The notes under the pieces were generated by a model. That model worked only from the letters and a program-made list of their open reading frames with translations. It had not been told where the DNA came from and did no database searches. This document shows positions 17,476 through 24,458 of a stretch of DNA of 57,809 nucleotides, in pieces. Within the stretch, counting starts at the first letter, position 1; every line of letters begins with the position of its first letter. Origin of the DNA: Ruminococcus sp. (GTDB lineage: Bacteria > Bacillota > Clostridia > Oscillospirales > Ruminococcaceae); the NCBI GenBank assembly GCA_021202895.1, contig JAJQCE010000024.1, positions 1 through 57,809 of the forward strand, read 5' to 3'. The translations under genes were made by a program, and so were the position numbers.

Positions 17476-19227
17476 TCACTTTGACCGAAGTCTGCGGATT
17501 TCCTGCTCATCAGGTTTTACGTACAAAGTTTTCTGATTTGTATAAATAACCATTCCCGGCTTTGCGCCGTTTGGTTTTTTAACATATTTTATAAGCGTAT
17601 AATCAACTGGCACCTGCGAGCTTTGCCTGCCGTTTGAATGATATGCCGCTATCCTTGCCGCCTGCTCAATAGTACTCTGCGGCGGTGTTTTTCCTTCACA
17701 GCTTATAACGGTATGCGAACCTGTTATACCCAGTGTATGAAACCACAGATCCGTTTTCTGCGCCGTTTTAAGAGTGAGCATATCGTTTTGCTTGTTATGC
17801 CGTCCAACCAAAATTGTAAATCCATCGTCAGAAACAAACCTTATCGGCGGCAGTGATTTAACAGCCTTATTCTTTGCGCTCTTCCTCTTGATATAGCCCT
17901 GTTCATAAAGCTCTTCTCTAAGTGCTGAAATATCAGCCTCGCTGTCAGCTCTGTTAAGTGCATCCAAAACTGAAGCTATATACACCTTTTCCTGCTCGCC
18001 CTGTTCAATAAGAGCCGTAAGCTTTTTCTCGGCAGTGTCCATTTTTTTGTACTCTTTGTAATATTTCTGCGCATTTTCTGACGGCGTAAGGCGTGAATCG
18101 AGTGGAATTGTAACCAAAGGCAAGCTTTCATCAAACAAATTTTCAGTTTTTAGCTCTGTCATGCCCTTTCCAATCTGATACAAATTCGCCATAATCAAAT
18201 CGCCGAAAATCCTGAATTTATCACGCTGTGCGCACTCTTCAAGCTCCAGCCTTTGATTGGATACTCGCCTTGCCGTTCTTTCCGAAAGCGAAGTAAGCAA
18301 CCTGAACAAGTCCTGCGCCTTTTGCTTAATCCGCTCCTGCGTATCACGATTTGAATAAAACATATCCAAAAGCTCACAGGCACTGTCGCAGTACTCCTTA
18401 GTCATAAGCGTGCCAAAGTGCTTAATATCCGCAAAACAAAAGTCCTTAAGCACGCCCTCTTGAGTTCTGAGCATCACAAAGCAATGTTCGCCGTTTTTAA
18501 GCTTCTTAGAGGACTGCTCTAAAAGACCGCATATTCTTTCAAGCTCAATTCCCGTATAGTCCTCCACAGGCTTATCCTGACAGCCGCTTTCGTATAAAAT
18601 CTCATCTGCAAACACTGGGGAAATCCCCTCAAGCGAATGAACAAGCGCAGACGACATTTTCTTTTTAGGGTAATCCCGAAGCATTTCCAGAAGCTTCTCA
18701 GCGTCAAAGCTTGTAAGTCTTATTCTCTCATCGCAAGGCGGAAAGGTATAATCCATGCCTGGCAAAACAGGTCTTACCGCCGACATATCAGGCGTCACAC
18801 GCTTAATCGAATCAATAATTATATTTTCACTGTCAAGTAAAATAATGTTAGAGCGTCTGCCCATAATTTCAACAGCCAAAGTCAAGCGGACTATATCGCC
18901 CATTTCATTTGCCGAATCAAAATCAAAATACAAAATCCTCTCAAAGCCGTTCTGCCTTATACCGTTAAGCTTACCTGCCGACAAATGCTTGCGCATAAGC
19001 ATACAAAACATCGGCGGAGTTTTAGGATTTTCAATTTCAAAATTAGTAAGGTGAACCCTAGCCGTACCTGCCGCCGAATTTATCAGCAACCGCTTTGAAC
19101 CGCCTCTCAAACGAAAGGAAAACACAAGCTCCTCTCTTGACGGCTGATATATTTTATCAACTCTGCCGCCGACAAGCGGTTCAAGCTCCTTTTTCACAAG
19201 ACTTAGGTATATTCCGTCAAGAGCCAT
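17476..19227 (-). CDS. rqcH: NFACT-family ribosome quality control protein RqcH (Fbp homologue)
   Basis: RqcH binds stalled 50S ribosome-peptidyl-tRNA complexes and recruits alanyl-tRNA to add C-terminal Ala tails. The family was first annotated as fibronectin-binding protein. The 583-residue protein has the NFACT-N domain (MALDGIYLSLVKKEL to about 180), a HhH-like region, a long coiled-coil (about 290-440) and a C-terminal NFACT-R domain with FTILVGRHNKQND and LWFHTLGITGSHTVI. This order matches RqcH. It is preceded by a strong promoter and followed by the two-component genes. Confidence 0.92.
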   Translation of the reverse strand: MALDGIYLSLVKKELEPLVGGRVDKIYQPSREELVFSFRLRGGSKRLLINSAAGTARVHLTNFEIENPKTPPMFCMLMRKHLSAGKLNGIRQNGFERILYFDFDSANEMGDIVRLTLAVEIMGRRSNIILLDSENIIIDSIKRVTPDMSAVRPVLPGMDYTFPPCDERIRLTSFDAEKLLEMLRDYPKKKMSSALVHSLEGISPVFADEILYESGCQDKPVEDYTGIELERICGLLEQSSKKLKNGEHCFVMLRTQEGVLKDFCFADIKHFGTLMTKEYCDSACELLDMFYSNRDTQERIKQKAQDLFRLLTSLSERTARRVSNQRLELEECAQRDKFRIFGDLIMANLYQIGKGMTELKTENLFDESLPLVTIPLDSRLTPSENAQKYYKEYKKMDTAEKKLTALIEQGEQEKVYIASVLDALNRADSEADISALREELYEQGYIKRKSAKNKAVKSLPPIRFVSDDGFTILVGRHNKQNDMLTLKTAQKTDLWFHTLGITGSHTVISCEGKTPPQSTIEQAARIAAYHSNGRQSSQVPVDYTLIKYVKKPNGAKPGMVIYTNQKTLYVKPDEQEIRRLRSK

Positions 19228-19266
19228 TCACAGTCCCCACTTTTGCATATTTTTTTCTCTACATAA

Positions 19267-19296
19267 ATTATATCACATTAGGTGCACGAAAGTCAA
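19267..19296 (-). promoter_or_regulatory. rqcH promoter
   Basis: On the minus strand -35 TTGACT (19291-19296) and -10 TATAAT (19267-19272) have an 18-base spacer. It probably drives rqcH and the downstream two-component genes. Confidence 0.8.
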
Positions 19297-19410
19297 CTAT
19301 TTATTTCAATTTTTTCATATTTTTAAAGAAACAACTACACAATGAACATAAAATATATTTATGATGAACTTTTTTTCACTTGTAAATCTCAAAATTCACA
19401 CTTAAAATTA

Positions 19411-19434
19411 AAAAAGCGTCTCTCGACGCTTTTT
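19411..19434 (-). terminator. folT terminator
   Basis: The stem GCGTC / GACGC is flanked by A and T runs so that the hairpin can extend to AAAAAGCGTC / GACGCTTTTT. The T-run after the stem lies on the minus strand, just after the folT stop; the symmetry could also stop plus-strand transcripts. Confidence 0.88.
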
Positions 19435-19442
19435 CTGAAAAT

Positions 19443-20054
19443 TTACGCTGTCTTTCTTTTATCAAAAACCAGATGATACGCCTGATTGATTGCAGGAAGA
19501 GCAACCGAAATCAGCACTATCTCAATTGGCAGCAAGCCTAAGTTCTTAATTAGTCTTGGTGAAAACCAAATCCAAAACGCCTGCCATTCGCTTGACGACA
19601 TAAATGGAAAATTCGGATTGTAGTAACAAAAGTACATCACAGCGGAATTAAGTATCAAATTCCCGATAATCACGGCGATTATCCTGGCTATAGCTCCAAA
19701 AATTATAATTTGCTTGCCTGTAGCCTTTTTGTAGAGAATTATGCCGTAAATTATCGCTATGATAATTTTAACTGCCAGCAGTCCAAAGTTGTAATCTCTA
19801 GCCTTATAGCCGTCAAGAAAATAACCGATGACGTCCGAACCCACAGTTGCCAAAATGCACACCGACGGACCGTAAATTAACGCAATAGCCATTAACGGCA
19901 AAAATGAAAATGTAATTCTCAAGTCTACCGTGATGTTGATAGCAAGACTTCTAAGCACTATCGAAAGTGCCATTAACATTCCTGCCACCGTAATTGTGGA
20001 TACCTTTTTCAACTCCTTTGAGGAGTCTGAAAACAACGAAAAAAAGCTCTTCAT
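19443..20054 (-). CDS. folT: folate-type ECF transporter S component (FolT-like)
   Basis: It is the membrane substrate-binding subunit of an energy-coupling factor vitamin transporter; the shared EcfA/EcfT module must be encoded elsewhere. The 203-residue protein has about five to six hydrophobic segments and the typical early motif MALSIVLRSLAI followed by LRITFSFLPLMAIALIYGP. The folate assignment rests both on this resemblance and, more strongly, on the tetrahydrofolate riboswitch directly upstream. AAAGGAGG precedes the ATG. A terminator follows immediately. Confidence 0.9.
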   Translation of the reverse strand: MKSFFSLFSDSSKELKKVSTITVAGMLMALSIVLRSLAINITVDLRITFSFLPLMAIALIYGPSVCILATVGSDVIGYFLDGYKARDYNFGLLAVKIIIAIIYGIILYKKATGKQIIIFGAIARIIAVIIGNLILNSAVMYFCYYNPNFPFMSSSEWQAFWIWFSPRLIKNLGLLPIEIVLISVALPAINQAYHLVFDKRKTA

Positions 20055-20162
20055 AAATATAACCTCCTTTTATGCGAGCAAAATGCTTTGTGCATAATTC
20101 AAGGCTTTTTAAAGAGCTTCTTTTCAGAACACCGCAAGCGGCTAATTTTCTGTGAATTATAC

Positions 20163-20268
20163 ATTCAGCGGGATGCGAAAGCTGTACCGCAAGAGCATAA
20201 CGCTCATTTTCGTCCGCTTGACAACTCCCCGTTCAAGCGGCACTTAACGCACAGTTTTCTACTCTGAT
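20163..20268 (-). ncRNA. tetrahydrofolate (THF) riboswitch
   Basis: Read on the minus strand, the segment shows the conserved THF riboswitch core in order: AGAGTAGA, GCGTTAAGTG, a stem CCGCTTGA / TCAAGCGG whose internal loop contains ACGGGGAGTTG, then ACGAA, a hairpin TGAGC-GTTAT-GCTC, and the closing GCATCCCGCT. This order agrees closely with THF riboswitches ahead of folT genes in Ruminococcaceae-type bacteria. It lies between the pfkA stop and the folT start. There is no clear terminator between it and folT, so control may be at translation. AATTAT repeats downstream (about 20096 and 20152) could pair and expose or hide the region before the ribosome-binding site. Confidence 0.93.
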
Positions 20269-20313
20269 TTATTCAAAATATTCCTCATAAATCAAGCGAC
20301 CTATTTTGCGAAT

Positions 20314-21282
20314 TTAATAAGCTGTATCGTAGAAAATATCATATCTTTCATCAAGGAAAGGCTTCTGCATAGCAAGACCCTCCTGAATGTCAATATCGTA
20401 AACCTTGCCGTCCTTAAGTCCGACAATTCTGTTGCCTATTCCCTGATCAAGCAGCTCAACGGCATGATAGCCCATCTCTGTGGCAATTACTCTATCTCGC
20501 AGTGTAGGCGAACCGCCTCTCTGAATATGTCCAAGCACAGTAACTCTCGATTCAATGCCCGTCATTTCCTGCAAGGTTCTCGAAATATTCTCAGTCTGCC
20601 CTACACCCTCTGCAACTACAATGATAAAGTGGTGTTTGCCTTCCTTTGAGTCTCTCGTCTTAATCATCTTAGCGGCAATGCTGTCAAGGTCATACGGACG
20701 CTCTAAGGTAATAACAGCCTCAGCTCCAACCGCAATAGCGACGTTCACCGCAATAAAGCCTGCTTTTCTTCCCATAACCTCAACTATAGAACAGCGGTCG
20801 TGCGACTGTGCGGAATCACGCAGCTTGTCAATCGCTTCCATAGCCGTATTCATAGCCGTGTCATATCCGATTGTATATTCAGTACACTGAATATCATTGT
20901 CAATCGTTCCTGGAATACCTATGCAGGGAATGCCTACAGATGAAAGATCACCTGCTCCTCTGAACGAGCCGTCACCGCCGATAACGACTATGCCCTCAAG
21001 TCCAAGCTCCTCGCAGACACCCTTTGCCTTGAGAACGCCATCCATATTCCTAAATTCAGGGCAACGAGCCGTATAAAGGCAGGTTCCGCCTCTCTGAATT
21101 ATTCCTGAAACTGTTCTTGCGCTCATGTTAATGTAATCGCGGTTTAAAAGTCCAAGATAGCCTCTCTGAATACCGAGAACCTCCATATTCTTTGAAAGTG
21201 CCGCTCTTGCCACCGCTCTTACAGCCGCATTCATACCAGGAGCATCGCCGCCGCTAGTAAGCACACCAATTTTCTTTGCCAT
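20314..21282 (-). CDS. pfkA: ATP-dependent 6-phosphofructokinase
   Basis: It catalyses the committed glycolytic step, fructose-6-phosphate to fructose-1,6-bisphosphate. With the chosen start it has 322 residues, the usual PfkA length. SGGDAPGMNAAVR, GGDGSFRGA, PGTIDNDI and HIQRGGSPTLRDR are all present. The Gly in GGDGS (not GGDDS) points to ATP rather than pyrophosphate as donor. The start is set at 21282 because GGAGGAAAGG lies directly upstream; an 18-residue longer frame is not supported. A promoter sits at 21355-21383. folT with its riboswitch lies downstream on the same strand. Confidence 0.95.
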   Translation of the reverse strand: MAKKIGVLTSGGDAPGMNAAVRAVARAALSKNMEVLGIQRGYLGLLNRDYINMSARTVSGIIQRGGTCLYTARCPEFRNMDGVLKAKGVCEELGLEGIVVIGGDGSFRGAGDLSSVGIPCIGIPGTIDNDIQCTEYTIGYDTAMNTAMEAIDKLRDSAQSHDRCSIVEVMGRKAGFIAVNVAIAVGAEAVITLERPYDLDSIAAKMIKTRDSKEGKHHFIIVVAEGVGQTENISRTLQEMTGIESRVTVLGHIQRGGSPTLRDRVIATEMGYHAVELLDQGIGNRIVGLKDGKVYDIDIQEGLAMQKPFLDERYDIFYDTAY

Positions 21283-21354
21283 TTTCCTTTCCTCCAAACG
21301 TTCGGATTTTACATTTGCACTGTCAAATTTACTCACAGAGCATTTCTATATATT

Positions 21355-21383
21355 ATATTACCATAATTTTTTCCGTCTGTCAA
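21355..21383 (-). promoter_or_regulatory. pfkA promoter
   Basis: On the minus strand a perfect -35 TTGACA (21378-21383) lies 17 bases from -10 TAATAT (21355-21360). A TATAAT three bases further on may contribute. Confidence 0.75.
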
Positions 21384-21423
21384 GCACTTTTACAAAAATC
21401 TTAAATCATTTTCAAAATATTTT

Positions 21424-21529
21424 TTACTCGTATGAATTTTCACTGCTTTCAGAGCTGTCGTCCACAGACGTATCATCTGAGTAATCAGCATCTGACGAGG
21501 TATCGTCCGCAGATGAGCTGCCAGAAGAT
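21424..21529 (-). pseudogene. out-of-frame continuation of the pseudokinase tail
   Basis: After the poly-Ser tract the annotated frame gives an unlike tail with Trp and Cys (IFWQLICGRYLVRC). The neighbouring frame instead continues a Ser/Asp-rich sequence (SSGSSSADDTSSDADYSDD...) to a TAA at 21424-21426. Skipping one base at about 21529 joins the two. The composition match shows that this stretch once was, or still is, the true C-terminus. Confidence 0.75.
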
Positions 21530-23293
21530 GGACGTTGACGATGAAGAATATGAAGATGAGGACGAACTGCTTGATGATGAAGATACAGGCGGACCTGACG
21601 AGATATAGACTATCAGCGTTTCACCCTCCTCAACATTTATAGTCGATCCTGGACTGACACTTGTTCTCGTGACATAGCCTGCCGTTACAGTCGAAGAGGT
21701 TTCCTCCTGCGTCGTATACTTGATATTCAAATCGCCAAGCTGATTTAAGTAGGTCTTTTTAGTTACTCCTGAATATTCAGGAACAACAACCGTCGCAGAG
21801 CCTAAACAAACCGTAAGCGTAAGCTCATTCATAAGCGATGGATCATAATCTGTTCCCTCAGGAATACTCTGATCGTAAATAATGCCCTCGTCATCAGTAT
21901 CAGAATAATAGGTTTCGGTTCTTATGGTAAAGCTGTTGCCTAACTGCGCTTCTACTGTATCAAACCTTTGCCCTATCAGATTCGGCATTACAGCACCCGT
22001 GCCGTAAGGCGATTCCTCATATGTGGAATCATCCGCCTGAGATGAAGAAGATTCCTGAATAAGTATTTCGCTTTCATCATCCTCAGCTGCCGCATATGAA
22101 TATGTGCTTGAGGAGGAATCATCCCCATCAGAGGGCGAAAAAACCTCATACAGCAGTAAAAGCCCTAGTGCCAAAAGCAGTGCAAGCAACAGAAAAGCCA
22201 ACACAGTAACAGCACTTGTCTTTTTCTTTTTGGTCTGCTTTAGCTCCTTAGGCTGACGAGCCTCGTTTGTCTGAGTCTGCGGCTTTACAACAGGAATTGT
22301 CTGTGTTGCACCCTTGATATGCGGCGAAGGCTGCGGATTAGCACTAAAAAGCTCACTAACCAAGTCTGTAACCGTCTGAATCCTTTCATTTCCGTTTACC
22401 GCCATAGCGCGGGAAAGCACGTTAGACACATGATTTGATATATGTGGATTGATACGTGCGGCAGGTATCATTGTATCGTTATTCAAACGATTGCTTGCCT
22501 CTGGCGGCACATATCCTGTCAAAATTCTGTAAATTACGGCAGCTATCGAATAGACGTCAGTCCATGTACCCTGCCACTGAAGAGATGTATACTGCTCAGG
22601 AGCGGTATATCCAGAATAAAATTCAGGAGAAAGCGCAGTATTTGAGGTGCGGATAGAGCTTATAGCAAAGCCTGTGATTTTAAGCTTGCCCTCGGTCGTT
22701 ACCAAAATGTTTTCAGGCGAAATACCTCTATGAATTATCCCTGCGTTATGCAGAATACTCAGCGTTGTAAACAATGGAACAAACAGCTTTTTAACCTGCG
22801 CCCACTGAAGATAGCCTTTATTTGCCTGTAAAAACTTTTTGAGCGAAACACCTTCAATGTATTCTGTAACCACATAGCAGGTGTTGTTTTCTAAAAACAT
22901 ATCCTTATTTGTACATATCCCAGAAATATTCCGCATCTTTGTAAGAGAACGGTTAAGCTCCTGAAATTCTGACATATAGGTTTTATACTTTGCGATACAG
23001 TCGTTGTCAACAATTAAATTATTGCTGTTCATCTCACGCTCGCACAACGTATCGGGCATATATTCACGGATAACCCCTTTAGTCTTTGAAACGGTGTCAT
23101 AGCACATATACGATGCGCCCTCGCCGTTGTACGATAGCATTTTGCCTACAATATATCTGTCGCCCAATACCGTATGTGGAGCAAGGTACGACTGTAAATG
23201 CGGTATATCATCGGTATATGTACAGTAGCTGCACTCGCCGTTTTCATCAAGCTCATTCATACATCCCATGCAGAGCCTAACATCGGTATCCAT
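21485..23293 (-). CDS. PASTA-domain pseudokinase with N-terminal zinc ribbon
   Basis: It has the plan of a PrkC/Stk-type membrane kinase but lacks the catalytic residues. In 602 residues: zinc ribbon Cys8, Cys11, Cys21, Cys24; kinase-like fold about 44-315; basic linker; membrane segment 361-382; Ser/acid-rich stretch; two PASTA domains (about 435-498 and 502-567); a poly-Ser tail. The ATP-binding Lys of the AIK motif is Arg76 (GVIREY), the HRD motif is HRG (188-190), and DFG is GFA (208-210). TAPEQY and DVYSIAAVIYRILTG remain intact. The start is at 23293, with AAAGGAGG upstream. The last 15 or so residues look frameshifted. It could sense muropeptides through PASTA and act by binding rather than phosphorylation. 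Confidence 0.88.
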   Translation of the reverse strand: MDTDVRLCMGCMNELDENGECSYCTYTDDIPHLQSYLAPHTVLGDRYIVGKMLSYNGEGASYMCYDTVSKTKGVIREYMPDTLCEREMNSNNLIVDNDCIAKYKTYMSEFQELNRSLTKMRNISGICTNKDMFLENNTCYVVTEYIEGVSLKKFLQANKGYLQWAQVKKLFVPLFTTLSILHNAGIIHRGISPENILVTTEGKLKITGFAISSIRTSNTALSPEFYSGYTAPEQYTSLQWQGTWTDVYSIAAVIYRILTGYVPPEASNRLNNDTMIPAARINPHISNHVSNVLSRAMAVNGNERIQTVTDLVSELFSANPQPSPHIKGATQTIPVVKPQTQTNEARQPKELKQTKKKKTSAVTVLAFLLLALLLALGLLLLYEVFSPSDGDDSSSSTYSYAAAEDDESEILIQESSSSQADDSTYEESPYGTGAVMPNLIGQRFDTVEAQLGNSFTIRTETYYSDTDDEGIIYDQSIPEGTDYDPSLMNELTLTVCLGSATVVVPEYSGVTKKTYLNQLGDLNIKYTTQEETSSTVTAGYVTRTSVSPGSTINVEEGETLIVYISSGPPVSSSSSSSSSSSYSSSSTSIFWQLICGRYLVRC

Positions 23294-23524
23294 AGAAATC
23301 CTCCTTTGCAACAAATAATTTCGTGATTTTTCGGCACACAAGCCTTATTTTAATAATATCAAAAAATGCACTTAAAAGCAACTGCCTGACTGAAACTGTA
23401 GAAAAAGCGCAATAATTTGTATCACTTTTGTAACATTACGCCTTCTAAATCAGCTCATTATGCTTTTGTTTGTAATCAAGCTTTACAAATCATTAAAAGA
23501 AATTTAATCAAACTATCTCACGCT

Positions 23525-24370
23525 CTAAGACATATTATTGGGAAAAACAAGCTCGTTTGTATAATACTGATACTCTCCGTCCTCATTAAACGACACTCTA
23601 AGAATTGCCTGCTGCTCATCGTCGTTATCCAGAGTATAGTAATATTTGTAGGTATAGGTGACAATTCCACTTTGATAATAAGCTATGCTGTAAACGTCCA
23701 TATCAATATACTTTGTCAGAGCAGAACGCTTATCGCCCTTTGAAAAGGAATCAAGGTTCACTGCCTCACCATGCTTTTGACCTCTCGAATCCTTTTTAAG
23801 AACGCTGAAATCGGTATAGACAACCTTTTCTATAAAATCAGAATCGCTAAGAGTAACAAGCACAGCCCATGACGGATAGGAAATCCCGTCAACGCTCACG
23901 CTGCCTGAGTCTTCCAATACATAATCATAGTCAAAAGCCGCATTGGAATTAATACCGTAATATTCCGACTCATCATTATAATAAACTCCGCTTTCGTCAT
24001 TCAGCTTTGTTATACCATAACCCATATATCCAGCAGCCTGTTCAGCATATTTTTTGCTCTTTGAATCATTATACTTACCGACAAAATAAACAGACAAAGC
24101 AACAATCACAACAACTGCAATCAAAATCAGCAAAACAGCAAGCGCAATTTTAGTATTTTTGGAAATACCATTTTTCTCTAGCGGTTTCTTTGACAAAGCG
24201 TCCTTGCTTTTTGATTTAGACTTTTTGGCTTTAGCCTTTATCGGCTTATTCTTTTTCTTTGATTTGCCGTCAGACTCGGTCTGCTGCGGCGCAGATTTTA
24301 TCGGCGTTGAGCAATATGGGCAAATATAATCGTCTTCCTTTACAGCTTTGCCGCATTTTGGACATTCCAT
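23525..24370 (-). CDS. zinc-ribbon single-pass membrane protein, function unknown
   Basis: I do not recognise a specific family. The 281-residue protein begins with a zinc ribbon (MECPKCGK ... CPYCSTP, cysteines at 3, 6, 17, 20), then a Lys-rich stretch (about 34-65), one membrane segment near 73-97, and an extracytoplasmic domain of about 180 residues rich in Tyr, Ser and Asp. Several repeats of the DESGVYYNDESEYYG type suggest a beta-rich fold. A strong promoter and GGAGGG ribosome-binding site precede it. It lies just upstream of the pseudokinase gene, which also has an N-terminal zinc ribbon and an external domain, so the two may work together; this is inference. Confidence 0.75.
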   Translation of the reverse strand: MECPKCGKAVKEDDYICPYCSTPIKSAPQQTESDGKSKKKNKPIKAKAKKSKSKSKDALSKKPLEKNGISKNTKIALAVLLILIAVVVIVALSVYFVGKYNDSKSKKYAEQAAGYMGYGITKLNDESGVYYNDESEYYGINSNAAFDYDYVLEDSGSVSVDGISYPSWAVLVTLSDSDFIEKVVYTDFSVLKKDSRGQKHGEAVNLDSFSKGDKRSALTKYIDMDVYSIAYYQSGIVTYTYKYYYTLDNDDEQQAILRVSFNEDGEYQYYTNELVFPNNMS

Positions 24371-24405
24371 AAGCTTCCCTCCGTAATTATTCTCCCCTCA
24401 CTTAT

Positions 24406-24434
24406 ATTATACCACACTTTGTCCGCTTTGTCAA
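24406..24434 (-). promoter_or_regulatory. consensus promoter of the zinc-ribbon protein gene
   Basis: On the minus strand TTGACA (24429-24434) and TATAAT (24406-24411) are both perfect and are separated by 17 bases. It should be among the strongest promoters in the window. Confidence 0.88.
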
Positions 24435-24458
24435 ATGCTTTGTTTTTCAGTCGAATTT

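Noticed and set aside
21550-21600. short repeats of GAAGATGA type that could be mistaken for a repeat array
   Set aside because: They are runs of Ser codons in the tail of the pseudokinase, without spacers of constant length, so not CRISPR.
22442-22656. two overlapping plus-strand frames opposite the pseudokinase
   Set aside because: They are antisense shadows of a real coding region.
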